Origin: an uncultured Clostridia bacterium
GTDB taxonomy: Bacteria > Bacillota > Clostridia > RUG12999
Length of the DNA stretch: 64,000 bases
Direction of reading: 5' to 3'
Assembly (NCBI GenBank): GCA_934792465.1
Contig: CAKVOK010000005.1
Location: 25,487-89,486, forward strand
Shown here piece after piece: positions 37,788-45,986 of this stretch. Within the stretch, counting starts at the first letter, position 1; each line of letters starts with the position of its first letter. The translations under genes were made by a program, and so were the position numbers. The notes under the pieces were generated by a model. The model did no database searches and was not told the DNA's origin. It was given only the letters and a program-made list of their open reading frames with translations.

Positions 37788-39110
37788 TTATTCTTCGACG
37801 GTAACCGTTTGAGTTATGATTGTTTTTCTCTTAACCCCGTTTTCATCCGGATAGTAAAAATCGGAATATATTATTATCGCTGTATTATCGTCTACTGCGG
37901 CTATGTAACAATTGCAGCACGAACCTACCCACTGATGGAACGTCGGTGTTTTAACCTTCTCGTTTTTCAATGCGCTTCTGTCGTTCGGCGTCATAATTTC
38001 AACAGGCTCGTCCCATTCCACAGCATGTATATCCCTCGTTGCACGCACATATATGCCAGGTCTGCCGTATATTGCAATAATCGTTCCGTTTCCAAGCTTG
38101 CACATACGAGGGTATACTCCTGCGTCGGCAAAGCGTATCGGCTTATCCCATGTATATCCGTTGTCATGCGAATGTGTTATGTACATCGGCGACCAGTGCC
38201 TTCCACCGGCACACGTGTTGTTTACACGCATAAGCATAACTGCGGAACCGTCCTCGGCAAATTCAAAATCCGCCTCAACATATCCGCCCTCAACATAAGC
38301 ATAAGGATTTTCATTAATATCAGGTATATACGGCACTTTGCTCCTAAATTTCCAACTTCTGCCGCTATCCTCTGACACAAGTAAACACATAGATGCATAC
38401 CTCGTGTATGCTGCGTCTTTACCAATCAAATCACCGTCGCCGCTTACTCTCACCATCCAAAGCGTTCCGTCCGGTGCTTTTCTTACATTTCCTCCAATAG
38501 CAGAAACTCCGAGTGTAGTTGCTTTTTTCTCTATATCAACCTTCATTACCGAAAAAGGCATATGCGGATAATCTATTGATGCTTTTTCTGTTTTTATTTC
38601 ACTTTCACCTTTTTTTATTCTGTCAATGGTAAAAAATTTAAGTGCCTGAAGTTCATCCGGAAGCAAATCAAAATCATAAATCTGGAAGCGCAGCGGGTAT
38701 ATCGCTTGTGTATACTCTCCGGCAAGGCACGGCAAATGTCCCGGCTTTGCCTTTTCCTTTTTAAACGACGGAAGTATGTCCCCCAAAGTTTTATACTGTT
38801 GTTTCATGTTATACAAATCTATACCGGCTACTTCGCAAACATAAATTCTGTCACCGTTTTCTGCAGTAACCATTCCAATATCACTTACATTTCCCGTTGC
38901 TTTGCACCAACTTTTCCCTTTGTCGTCACTTACAAACCATTTTTTGTTTTTTTCATCTAAGTCCGCCCAATCATCCATTCCCAAATGTACATTTGCGGCA
39001 AGCCTTTTCCCATCACAATATATTTTCGGAAACTGGTACCTTCCCCAATCGTTTTCCTCCATAGTTACCCCTTGAGTAACCACAACCTTTTCGCCAAGCT
39101 TTAATTTCAC
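37788..39110 (-). CDS. Sialidase-fold (BNR/Asp-box) glycosidase-like protein, cytoplasmic
   Basis: The 440-residue protein has no signal peptide. It contains at least three Asp-box motifs of the six-bladed beta-propeller sialidase fold: SDDKGKSW (about 61), SEDSGRSW (about 247) and SHDNGYTW (about 308). It shares an operon with an MFS transporter, so it may act on an imported sugar. The fold is shared by GH33 sialidases and by other propeller hydrolases and lyases; I cannot see the full GH33 Arg triad and do not assign a reaction. The stop is followed by a clear terminator. Confidence 0.8.
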   Translation of the reverse strand: MKLKLGEKVVVTQGVTMEENDWGRYQFPKIYCDGKRLAANVHLGMDDWADLDEKNKKWFVSDDKGKSWCKATGNVSDIGMVTAENGDRIYVCEVAGIDLYNMKQQYKTLGDILPSFKKEKAKPGHLPCLAGEYTQAIYPLRFQIYDFDLLPDELQALKFFTIDRIKKGESEIKTEKASIDYPHMPFSVMKVDIEKKATTLGVSAIGGNVRKAPDGTLWMVRVSGDGDLIGKDAAYTRYASMCLLVSEDSGRSWKFRSKVPYIPDINENPYAYVEGGYVEADFEFAEDGSAVMLMRVNNTCAGGRHWSPMYITHSHDNGYTWDKPIRFADAGVYPRMCKLGNGTIIAIYGRPGIYVRATRDIHAVEWDEPVEIMTPNDRSALKNEKVKTPTFHQWVGSCCNCYIAAVDDNTAIIIYSDFYYPDENGVKRKTIITQTVTVEE

Positions 39111-39136
39111 GTTAATCTCCTCCGTTTTTAGTTATT

Positions 39137-40336
39137 TTATTTAACATACCGGATATTCCGGTCTGATTTCTGTTTTCTGTATGCCATGTACATAATTCCC
39201 GACACCATTTGGCATACACCGCAAATCACGAGTATTATAAGCGACGGAATTGTTTCCACAACCTTTCCCACAGCATAACTTGCAATTGCGGTTCCTGCCA
39301 TAAATATTATAAGACGTATTGATGTAAAGCTGCCTATATCCTCATATGAAAAAGTTTCGGCAGCATGTATTGCTCCCGCAACGGCAACGATATTAAACCC
39401 GATTCCCGTCAAAAAATAGAATATATAAAAAACCGTTGCTGATTTGCCTGCAAGCATAAGAGGCAAAAACACAAACATCATAAGTCCGCCCAAAAAATAT
39501 ATAAAATCCGTTTTAAACTTGATCCTGAGCATTTGATAAACCGCCGGTCCGACAACAAGCGAAACAGATAATACCGTAACAAGTCCGCTCACAGAAGCTG
39601 TATCTTTAGTTATATTCTTTGCATATATAACAGCTATCATGCCCATAATACCGTTAGAAAAACCCCTTATCAAATTCGGGATATAGAAATAAGCGTAGTC
39701 TTTTCTTTTCAGCTTCGGAAGTATATTTTCGACCGTTTTTTCTTCAAATTTGTTTTGCTCTTTCATACAGTATATCATCAATGCCGAAAATATACTCAAC
39801 AAAGATGTTATTACAAATCCTGCAGCCATTACAAGCTTAAAATCAAAAACCTTTGAAGTTACCGTTATTACAAGTCCTGCCGCAATCGAAACAATTCCGC
39901 TTATCATTTGCGCATTGTTCTCATAATATGCATATTTATCCATATCAAAAATCAGATACGGCAATCTGTAAGTAACTATATTTTTAATTCCGACAAATAT
40001 ATTTTCCGCAATGCAGCTACCCATTGCAATGTAAAAAAGCAAATCTTTATCAACCTTTTCAACAAAGCAAAACGGCAGCATTGAAAGCGTTATCAGCAGC
40101 GGCGCAAGGCTTAAAAGTGCGTCTATCGCTCTGACCCGTTTAATATTATCTGCCAGAAAAAAACTGAGTATCATAGTTACAATCTGCATTATATTTACAG
40201 CAGCAGTATATATTCCTATTCTGTCTGCGGACATTCCCATATTCATAAAGAAAGTCTGTATAATACCTCCTGATGTAAAAAGCAGTATTACCACCCAACA
40301 TACTGTCTTTATATAATATTTCATTGAATTACCCAT
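39137..40336 (-). CDS. Major facilitator superfamily transporter
   Basis: I set the start at the ATG at 40336 (MGNSMKYYIK), with GGAAGG about ten bases upstream; the longer frame begins at a TTG inside that ribosome site. The protein has about 399 residues and about 12 hydrophobic segments in two halves with a charged central loop (KEQNKFEEKTVENILPKLKRKD), as in MFS carriers. It is 26 bp upstream of the sialidase-fold gene. A sugar or glycoside substrate is inferred from the partner gene and the surrounding polysaccharide locus. Confidence 0.85.
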   Translation of the reverse strand: MGNSMKYYIKTVCWVVILLFTSGGIIQTFFMNMGMSADRIGIYTAAVNIMQIVTMILSFFLADNIKRVRAIDALLSLAPLLITLSMLPFCFVEKVDKDLLFYIAMGSCIAENIFVGIKNIVTYRLPYLIFDMDKYAYYENNAQMISGIVSIAAGLVITVTSKVFDFKLVMAAGFVITSLLSIFSALMIYCMKEQNKFEEKTVENILPKLKRKDYAYFYIPNLIRGFSNGIMGMIAVIYAKNITKDTASVSGLVTVLSVSLVVGPAVYQMLRIKFKTDFIYFLGGLMMFVFLPLMLAGKSATVFYIFYFLTGIGFNIVAVAGAIHAAETFSYEDIGSFTSIRLIIFMAGTAIASYAVGKVVETIPSLIILVICGVCQMVSGIMYMAYRKQKSDRNIRYVK

Positions 40337-40370
40337 ACAGACTGCACCTTCCAATCGATTTTATGCTATA

Positions 40371-40399
40371 ATTATAACATGCAGCATGTTATTAGTCAA
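40371..40399 (-). promoter_or_regulatory. Promoter with operator palindrome for the MFS/sialidase-fold operon
   Basis: On the minus strand TTGACT (40394-40399) and TATAAT (40371-40376) are separated by 17 bp. The spacer holds a perfect 19-bp palindrome ATAACATGCTGCATGTTAT (40374-40392), which also overlaps the -10 box. This position is typical of a repressor site (GntR-, LacI- or TetR-like). No such regulator is encoded nearby in the window. Confidence 0.8.
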
Positions 40400-40538
40400 T
40401 AAAATATTTTTTGTTTTCTTGCCAAATCTTAATTTCGAAAACAATCCTCTATGATATTATTTGTATTTCTATAAATTAAGCCATTAGATAAATACCGGTT
40501 TTTTCGGCTCTGAATTGTCAAAATTGAATTTACGAAAA

Positions 40539-40588
40539 AATATACGAAAAATGCCTTCCGCAGATGTGAAAGGCATTTTTCGTATATT
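40539..40588. terminator. Strong bidirectional terminator
   Basis: A perfect 19-bp stem (40539-40557 with 40570-40588, 12-base loop) is followed by GATTTTTT on the plus strand and TTTTTTCG on the minus strand. On the minus strand it lies just after the broken gene ending at 40595, so it is probably that gene's original terminator. Confidence 0.85.
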
Positions 40589-40594
40589 GATTTT

Positions 40595-40693
40595 TTAAAT
40601 TAACTTAAGATATTCACCTAACTGTTTTTCTTCCGGCTCGGCGACAAAATCAGCAAACGGATTTAAATCTTTATGAACCGCATAATATTCCAA
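40595..40693 (-). pseudogene. 3' remnant of a broken gene, possibly Fic-like
   Basis: The minus strand encodes about 32 residues ending with EYLKLI and a stop, with NPFADFVAEPEE in the middle. It has codon use and composition of a real gene and its own terminator. The upstream part is lost exactly at the repeat beginning at 40694. It faintly resembles the C-terminal tail of some Fic-family proteins, but the assignment is weak. Confidence 0.5.
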
Positions 40694-40722
40694 TGGAAAT
40701 GTCAATAAATGTGCAGCCGAAA
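40694..40722. repeat. Palindromic repeat element, copy 2 (left arm and loop only)
   Basis: Starting TGGAAATGTCAATAAATG, it matches the left arm and loop of 13512-13559 with one mismatch, then diverges, so the second arm is missing. It abuts the truncated reading frame ending at 40693. From 40723 to 40846 I see no gene. Confidence 0.65.
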
Positions 40723-40846
40723 TTTACCCTAAACCTTAAATATACGCAGTATTGAATTATTTTAACCCGTTTCGCTACGCTGCACTCGTTAAAACAGATT
40801 CATAGCATAAAGCCACTATTTTTTTAATTCCGTTTCTGTCTTTCCG

Positions 40847-42070
40847 TTATCGGCACAAGACCGTTTCAGACTCTTCAAGTATCGCACCGTTTGCCGCAAC
40901 ACAGTCTTTACCGCCGTTTTTGCAAATATAAAGCTGTTGGTCTGCCTTTGCTGTAATTGTAAGGTCTTTAAGCTCTTCGCTCGTTCCGCAGGCAACCCCG
41001 AACGATGCCGTAACAATGCTTTTGTCGGACAAATCATCTCTCGGAATGGCAGTGCTTCGTACCGCTTTAAGAAGCTCATTTGCAATGACACAAGCTTCGT
41101 CCTCGGCAATATCCGGCAAGATAACAACAAATTCCTCGCCGCCGAAACGGAAAAGGTATCCGTCGAATTTTTCGATAACATTAACAACGCTTTCGGCAAC
41201 GAGTTTCAGCACCTCATCGCCTTTTATATGAGAATAATGGTCGTTGTATGATTTGAAATTGTCAATATCATAGATTATCACACTGACTTTTTGAGGTTTC
41301 ACCCTTTCGGCAATACAGACACAGTATGTTTCCATTGCCTTTTTGTTCAAAGTACCCGTCATCACATCATTGTATGCAATCTTTATAAAAGAATTGCTTA
41401 TTTCATTAATATATCTTTCGTTTGAAGATTGGCGGAGGAATACGGTGCGGACGGCAATGAACCCGGAAATAATTGAGAATCGCAGCAAGAAATGCTTGAA
41501 TAAATTGTAGTTTTCCGCATAAGGAAGCTTTCCGGGAAGCCACCAGCTTACCAATATCAAAATACATATAAGTACGGTATCGGATAATTTATATGTCGGC
41601 GCAATCATAATCACAAAAAGGTAGCACATCGAAATCGAAAGACCTATTTGGTGAAAATTGCAGGAAACCATAAAAACCGTAACACTTGCAATGACCATTA
41701 TATAAAACGCAAGCAAAACAAATCTCGAAAGCGACGAACCGTAATTTTTGTTAAATATTAAGAAAATCAGCATCGCAAAAGAGGATGCAACCATCATATA
41801 AAGCGGCACCATATCAATAACTATCATAGTGTTTAATGCAATATTTTTAACCAGATAAAAACCGTTGGTAATTAAAAACAAAATCGTTGCGAAAAATACT
41901 ATGGAAAGGCTTTGCCTCATAAATATGCTTTGTTCGGACGGCACTTTATCAATATCCCGTCCGAGAACGTTGCTGCAAAAGCTTTTAAATCTTGCAAAAG
42001 CTGCATCCGAAATCCAACAAGCTAAATTTTTTGTTATGTCGTTTTTTTCCTGATATTTTTTCATATGCAT
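40847..42070 (-). CDS. Membrane-bound GGDEF diguanylate cyclase
   Basis: I set the start at the ATG at 42070, five bases after GGAG; upstream in-frame codons lack a ribosome site. The 407-residue protein has five or six N-terminal membrane segments (about 55-220, no recognised sensor family) and a C-terminal GGDEF domain (about 235-385) with the active-site RFGGEEF. The domain has YDIDNFKSYND for metal and substrate binding. The product-inhibition I-site RxxD is replaced by EKFD, so feedback by c-di-GMP is probably lost. It should make c-di-GMP at the membrane. The gene stands alone, with the ribosomal-operon terminator just upstream. Confidence 0.92.
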   Translation of the reverse strand: MHMKKYQEKNDITKNLACWISDAAFARFKSFCSNVLGRDIDKVPSEQSIFMRQSLSIVFFATILFLITNGFYLVKNIALNTMIVIDMVPLYMMVASSFAMLIFLIFNKNYGSSLSRFVLLAFYIMVIASVTVFMVSCNFHQIGLSISMCYLFVIMIAPTYKLSDTVLICILILVSWWLPGKLPYAENYNLFKHFLLRFSIISGFIAVRTVFLRQSSNERYINEISNSFIKIAYNDVMTGTLNKKAMETYCVCIAERVKPQKVSVIIYDIDNFKSYNDHYSHIKGDEVLKLVAESVVNVIEKFDGYLFRFGGEEFVVILPDIAEDEACVIANELLKAVRSTAIPRDDLSDKSIVTASFGVACGTSEELKDLTITAKADQQLYICKNGGKDCVAANGAILEESETVLCR

Positions 42071-42104
42071 CTCAACTCCGGTACGCAATATTAAGAGGTT
42101 TAAG

Positions 42105-42160
42105 AAAAAAGACTGTGCAGACGCCGGTATCTGAACCTATCATCTGCAACAGTCTTTTTT
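42105..42160 (-). terminator. Terminator of the rpl operon
   Basis: The minus strand has GACTGT-TGCAGA pairing with TCTGCA-CAGTC with one bulge, flanked by A6 and followed by T6. It lies 17 bp after the rplL stop and would work in both directions. Confidence 0.8.
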
Positions 42161-42177
42161 AATAACAGTACGTTAAA

Positions 42178-42549
42178 TTACTTAAGTTCAACCTTAGCGC
42201 CTGCGTCTTCAAGTTCTTTCTTGAGAGCTTCTGCTTCGTCTTTAGGCATAGCTTCTTTGATTGTCTTAGGAGCTTCATCAACGATAGCCTTAGCTTCTTT
42301 AAGTCCGAGACCTGTAGCTGCTTTAACAAGCTTAACTATGTTAAGTTTTGATGCGCCTGCATCTGTAAGAACTACATCGAACTCTGTCTTTTCGTCAGCA
42401 GCTGCTGCGCCGCCTGCTGCACCGCCTGCAACTACTACAGGAGCTGCTGCGGATACGCCGAATGTTTCTTCGATTGCTTTTACAAGGTCTGATAACTCCA
42501 ATACTGTCATTGATTTGATTTCTTCAATCATTGTTTCGATTTTACTCAT
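42178..42549 (-). CDS. rplL: 50S ribosomal protein L7/L12
   Basis: The 123-residue protein has the L7/L12 layout: an N-terminal dimerisation helix pair (MSKIETMIEEIKSMTVLELSDLVKAIEETFGV), an Ala/Gly-rich hinge (about 34-50) and the C-terminal factor-binding domain (EKTEFDVVLTDAGASKLNIVKLVK to DAGAKVELK). It is the last gene of the ribosomal operon, 36 bp after rplJ. In the ribosome it forms the stalk that recruits translation GTPases. Confidence 0.97.
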   Translation of the reverse strand: MSKIETMIEEIKSMTVLELSDLVKAIEETFGVSAAAPVVVAGGAAGGAAAADEKTEFDVVLTDAGASKLNIVKLVKAATGLGLKEAKAIVDEAPKTIKEAMPKDEAEALKKELEDAGAKVELK

Positions 42550-42584
42550 TTTTATTTACCTCCGATTTTTATTTTAATGTTAAA

Positions 42585-43226
42585 TTATTCAGCTGCCGGA
42601 GCTTCCGGTGCTGCTTCTTCAGCTGCTGCTTCAACAGGGGCTGCCGGAGCTTCCTCTGCCGGTGCTGCTTCTACAGGAGCTTCCTCAGCGGGAGCTGCTG
42701 TTTCTTCTGCCGGTGTTTCTTCCGCAGGCTCTTTTTCAGATACTGCTTTTATTGCAAATGCAAGACTTGCAATGATAGAATTAAGACCACAGGCAACTTT
42801 TGTGATAAGAACTTCTCTTGAAGGAATGTTTGCAAGTTCTTCAACCTCTGCAACGGACAATACTTTACCGTCGGAGAAACCGGCTTTGAAGCCGCCGATT
42901 TCAAGACCTGCATTATCTTTCAGGAAATCCTTGAATACCTTTGCCGGAGCAACTTCATCATCGTTTGAAATTGCAAGAGCAGTTGTACCTTCGAGAACAT
43001 TTTCAAGTTCCGAAAGACCTGCTTCTTTAACCGCAAATCTCAAAAGCGTATTTTTAATTACGCTATACTCAACGCCCGCTTCTCTGAAGCTTTTACGAAG
43101 ATTAGTGTCCTGTTCAACGTTTATGCCTTTGTAATCAACGATTACGCCGGAAGCTGCGTTCTTTAATTTTTCGGTAAGCTCTGCAACAATTTGTTTCTTT
43201 TCCTCTAAAACTTTTGCGCTTGGCAT
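42585..43226 (-). CDS. rplJ: 50S ribosomal protein L10 with long acidic Ala/Pro/Glu tail
   Basis: I set the start at the ATG at 43226 (MPSAKVLEEKKQIV) with GGAGG upstream. The first about 163 residues are a normal L10 (VDYKGINVEQDTNLRKSFREAGVEYSVIKNTLLR). After the L12-binding helix comes an unusual tail of about 50 residues made almost only of Ala, Pro and Glu (EKEPAEETPAEETAAPAEE and so on). Usual bacterial L10 is 165-175 residues, here 213. L10 carries the L12 dimers. It follows an L10 leader RNA, the classic autoregulation site. Confidence 0.96.
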   Translation of the reverse strand: MPSAKVLEEKKQIVAELTEKLKNAASGVIVDYKGINVEQDTNLRKSFREAGVEYSVIKNTLLRFAVKEAGLSELENVLEGTTALAISNDDEVAPAKVFKDFLKDNAGLEIGGFKAGFSDGKVLSVAEVEELANIPSREVLITKVACGLNSIIASLAFAIKAVSEKEPAEETPAEETAAPAEEAPVEAAPAEEAPAAPVEAAAEEAAPEAPAAE

Positions 43227-43239
43227 ACCATTCACCTCC

Positions 43240-43430
43240 TATTACTTTACATTCGGAGTACATATCAAAAAAGCACTTTGCCCGAAAGACAAAGTGCGAT
43301 AACTCTTCTGCACTCCTCGGCAGGACTTATTTTTTTGCCTGCTGTCTTTGGAATTTTCCGCTGAGCGGATTTTATATAATTTTCACTGCCATGCAGTATT
43401 ATATACAATATACGGCTAAACTCCGAGCCA
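43240..43430 (-). ncRNA. L10 leader (ribosomal protein autoregulatory RNA) with attenuator
   Basis: Between rplA and rplJ, the 190-base leader contains AAGACAGCAGGC and CCTGCCGAGGAG, matching the L10-leader pattern, then a terminator hairpin GCACTTTG/CAAAGTGC followed by TTTTTT (43269-43300, minus strand). L10(L12)4 binding in such leaders represses rplJ-rplL expression, here apparently by premature termination. Confidence 0.85.
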
Positions 43431-44126
43431 TTAATCCATACATTTTGAAGGATTGATTTTTACGCCGGGGCCCATTGTCGAAGAAACGGAAACGCTTCTC
43501 AAATACTGACCCTTTGCTGCTGCCGGTTTTGCTTTTACGATTGCGCCGAGCAATGTGCTAAAGTTTTCCGAAAGCTTTTCTTTACCGAAAGATACTTTAC
43601 CTATAACACAGTGAATGATATTTGTTTTATCAAGTCTGTATTCAATCTTACCGGCTTTAATATCGTTGATAGCTTTTGTTACGTCCATAGTAACCGTACC
43701 TGCCTTAGGGTTAGGCATAAGACCTTTAGGTCCGAGGATTTTACCGAGACGGCCTACAACACCCATCATGTCGGGAGTTGCAACTATAATATCGTATTCA
43801 AACCAGTTTTCGTTCTGTATCTTGGGAATAAGTTCTTCTGCGCCTACGTAATCAGCGCCTGCATTCTGAGCTTCAGTTGCTTTGTCGCCTTTTGCGAATA
43901 CAAGTACACGAATCTTCTTACCTGTACCGTGAGGCAATACAACTGCGCCTCTAACCTGCTGGTCGGCATGACGTGAGTCAACGCCCAGCTTTATATGAGC
44001 TTCAACTGTTTCGTCAAATTTTGCTTTTGACATTTTAACCGCAAGGTCAACAGCCTCTGCCGGGTCATACAGTTTGGATTTGTCAAGAAGCTTTATGCTT
44101 TCCTGATATTTCTTTCCTCTTTTCAA
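43431..44126 (-). CDS. rplA: 50S ribosomal protein L1
   Basis: The 231-residue protein has the typical L1 sequence: KRGKKYQESIKLLDKSKLYDPAEAV, VVLPHGTGK, ILGPKGLMPNPK and the C-terminal SVSSTMGPGVKINPSKC. L1 binds the 23S rRNA L1 stalk and, as a repressor, its own mRNA. It has a GGAGG ribosome site at the end of an L1-type hairpin. Confidence 0.97.
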   Translation of the reverse strand: MKRGKKYQESIKLLDKSKLYDPAEAVDLAVKMSKAKFDETVEAHIKLGVDSRHADQQVRGAVVLPHGTGKKIRVLVFAKGDKATEAQNAGADYVGAEELIPKIQNENWFEYDIIVATPDMMGVVGRLGKILGPKGLMPNPKAGTVTMDVTKAINDIKAGKIEYRLDKTNIIHCVIGKVSFGKEKLSENFSTLLGAIVKAKPAAAKGQYLRSVSVSSTMGPGVKINPSKCMD

Positions 44127-44140
44127 TTCATTTACCTCCT

Positions 44141-44174
44141 ATGTGGTTTTACGAAAGCCAATGCTTTCTCCCAC
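44141..44174 (-). promoter_or_regulatory. L1-binding-like hairpin upstream of rplA
   Basis: On the minus strand the motif GTGGGAG, a short stem-loop (AAAGC/GCTTT) and CCACAT lie just ahead of the rplA ribosome site. The same GTGGGAG-stem-CCACAT layout precedes rplK. It mimics the L1 site on 23S rRNA, so L1 could feed back on both genes. Confidence 0.55.
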
Positions 44175-44204
44175 GTTTTTAGCACCTTAATATTAATAAG
44201 GTTA

Positions 44205-44630
44205 TCAGTCGCCTACAACAATACCCATGCTGCGTGCAGTTCCTGCAATCATACTCATTGCCGCTTCAACGCTTGCTGCGTTAAGGTCAGGCATTTTCTG
44301 TTCTGCAATTGCTTTTAAGTCAGCTTTTGATACTGTAGCAACCTTTGTCTTGTTCGGAACTCCGGAACCGCTTTCGATTTTACAAGCTTTTTTAAGTAAA
44401 ACGGATGCCGGCGGTGTTTTTGTTATAAACGAGAACGATCTGTCTGCGTATACCGTTATAACAACAGGAATTACAAGACCTGCGTCTTTTGACGTCTTTT
44501 CATTGAATTCTTTACAAAACTGCATGATATTTACACCGTGCTGACCGAGTGCCGGTCCTACCGGTGGAGCCGGAGTAGCTTTTCCTGCCGGAATCTGCAA
44601 TTTTATAAAACCTGCGATTTTCTGAGCCAT
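44205..44630 (-). CDS. rplK: 50S ribosomal protein L11
   Basis: I set the start at the ATG at 44630 (MAQKIAGFIKLQIPAGK) after GGAGG; the frame extends 19 codons upstream through the leader hairpin and is not expected to be used. The 141-residue protein has the N-terminal GKATPAPPVGPALGQHGVNIMQFCKEFN and the C-terminal rRNA-binding domain (ARSMGIVV). It forms part of the GTPase-associated centre. Confidence 0.97.
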   Translation of the reverse strand: MAQKIAGFIKLQIPAGKATPAPPVGPALGQHGVNIMQFCKEFNEKTSKDAGLVIPVVITVYADRSFSFITKTPPASVLLKKACKIESGSGVPNKTKVATVSKADLKAIAEQKMPDLNAASVEAAMSMIAGTARSMGIVVGD

Positions 44631-44651
44631 TGCTCGCACCTCCTTATAATA

Positions 44652-44686
44652 ATGTGGTAATGGCAGACGCTTTTTGCGTCCTCCCA
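44652..44686 (-). promoter_or_regulatory. L1-binding-like hairpin upstream of rplK
   Basis: On the minus strand GTGGGAGG, a stem ACGC/GCGT and CCATTACCACAT precede the rplK ribosome site. With the similar element before rplA it suggests L1 autoregulation of the rplK-rplA pair. Confidence 0.6.
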
Positions 44687-44719
44687 CTATATAAAACGTA
44701 AAAACGAATTATATCAATA

Positions 44720-45238
44720 TCAGCTTATAGGTTCGACCTGATTAAGTTCAAGGTCTACCTCGGTTTCTCTTCCCATGAACAAGTCCACGAAAAGCTTAAC
44801 CTTGCCTCTTTGAGCATCAAGCTCCTGCACCTTGCCGAGATAGCCGCTGAGCGGACCGTCTGTTACTCTTACGGTATCACCGACTTCAAAATCGACATGT
44901 GCACTGACTTTTTCAATCTTCATATTTGTTATTTCAGAGTCGGTCAGCGGAACAGGCTTGGATTCCGGACCTACAAAACCGGTTACGCCGCGAATGCTCT
45001 TCACAGCGTGCCATGCGTCGTCGGACATAATCATCTTAACAAATACATACTGCGGACACAGCTTTCTCTGAGATGGCCGCGATCCCTCTGTTTCAACCGA
45101 TTCTTCATAAGGTATGCACGTATCTACAATCTGCTCCTGCATACCTCGGTTTTCTATCATTTTTTTGATATTAGCCTCAACCTTTTTTTCATGACCGGAA
45201 TAAACATGGATTACGTACCATTTTGCTTCGTTTTCCAT
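44720..45238 (-). CDS. nusG: Transcription termination/antitermination factor NusG
   Basis: The 172-residue protein has an N-terminal NGN domain (KWYVIHVYSGHEKKVEANI, CPQYVFVKM) and a C-terminal KOW domain (FEVGDTVRVTDGPLSGYLGKVQELD). It sits between secE and rplK as in nearly all bacteria. NusG binds RNA polymerase and couples it to Rho or the ribosome. Confidence 0.97.
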   Translation of the reverse strand: MENEAKWYVIHVYSGHEKKVEANIKKMIENRGMQEQIVDTCIPYEESVETEGSRPSQRKLCPQYVFVKMIMSDDAWHAVKSIRGVTGFVGPESKPVPLTDSEITNMKIEKVSAHVDFEVGDTVRVTDGPLSGYLGKVQELDAQRGKVKLFVDLFMGRETEVDLELNQVEPIS

Positions 45239-45290
45239 ATATCAAAACAAGCGGTAAGCCGCTTTCCCTCCCTTTCGTTTAGTTCCGGAA

Positions 45291-45521
45291 TTACCTTGTG
45301 ATTATTTTGTCTATACCCGTCATAAGTATCCAGTTTACAAGTGAAAGAAATGCACCTATAACAAGAACAGATACTATTACTATAAGAGTATCTTTGCCGA
45401 TTTTTTCGGGCGTAGGCCAGATTATCTTTTTAATTTCCGCTTTGATTCCCTTGAACCATTTAACCGCAGACTGTCCGAATGCAGCGAAAAAGCCTTGCTT
45501 TTTCTCATTATCTTTAGCCAT
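45291..45521 (-). CDS. secE: Preprotein translocase subunit SecE
   Basis: I set the start at the ATG at 45521 (MAKDNEKK) with GGAG six bases upstream; a longer frame starts at 45554. The 76-residue protein has the short SecE form: an amphipathic region with KAEIKKIIWPTPEKI and one membrane helix (about 47-68). It stabilises SecY in the plasma membrane. Confidence 0.96.
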   Translation of the reverse strand: MAKDNEKKQGFFAAFGQSAVKWFKGIKAEIKKIIWPTPEKIGKDTLIVIVSVLVIGAFLSLVNWILMTGIDKIITR

Positions 45522-45570
45522 AATAATCTCCATTCCGCCGCCCTGCGCCGGCATATACTGATAGTACTTT

Positions 45571-45604
45571 AAAAACCTCTTATTGCAGGGAAAAATGATA
45601 AGAG
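45571..45604 (-). terminator. Probable attenuating terminator between rpmG and secE
   Basis: On the minus strand CTCTTAT and ATAAGAG form a 7-bp stem followed by GTTTTT. It lies 49 bp after the rpmG stop; partial termination here would set the ratio of L33 to the downstream genes. No tRNA-Trp gene lies here. Confidence 0.55.
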
Positions 45605-45652
45605 ATGTTTTGCGCCGAATTATGCGTTTTTTTCAATCCTTGTGCAAAGAAA

Positions 45653-45802
45653 TTATTTTGTTTCTTTGTGCAGAGTGTGTTTCTTGCAGAATCTGCAATA
45701 TTTGTTCATTTCCAATCTGTCGGGATCGTTCTTTTTATTTTTCATTGTGTCGTAGTTTCTCTGTTTGCATTCGCTGCAAGCAAGCGTTACTTTTACTCTC
45801 AT
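45653..45802 (-). CDS. rpmG: 50S ribosomal protein L33, zinc-binding form
   Basis: This 49-residue gene was found by direct translation: MRVKVTLACSECKQRNYDTMKN through KYCRFCKKHTLHKETK. It has two CxxC pairs (CSEC and CRFC), so it is the zinc-ribbon (C+) paralogue of L33. A GGAGG ribosome site precedes the ATG at 45802. Its position ahead of secE-nusG is standard in Firmicutes. Genomes often carry a second, zinc-free copy induced under zinc starvation; none is in this window. Confidence 0.96.
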   Translation of the reverse strand: MRVKVTLACSECKQRNYDTMKNKKNDPDRLEMNKYCRFCKKHTLHKETK

Positions 45803-45864
45803 TTTTCTTCCTCCAATATGATTTTCTTACCGTGCAAAAAAAAAGAACCCATTCAGGTTATTTA

Positions 45865-45893
45865 ATTATACCACATTTTTTTATGTTTGTCAA
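45865..45893 (-). promoter_or_regulatory. Promoter of the rpmG-secE-nusG-rpl operon
   Basis: On the minus strand a perfect TTGACA (45888-45893) and TATAAT (45865-45870) are separated by 17 bp. The start would be near 45858, about 55 bases ahead of rpmG. Confidence 0.85.
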
Positions 45894-45986
45894 TAGCTTC
45901 ACATAAAAATTCTTATATTAAATATTATAACTTATTTTAAATAATTTTTCTATCCGAATTTTGCACAAATATGACCAAAATAATTC

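Noticed and set aside
45555..45652. tRNA gene between rpmG and secE
   Set aside because: Many Firmicutes have tRNA-Trp here, but no cloverleaf or CCA end could be drawn; only a hairpin is present.
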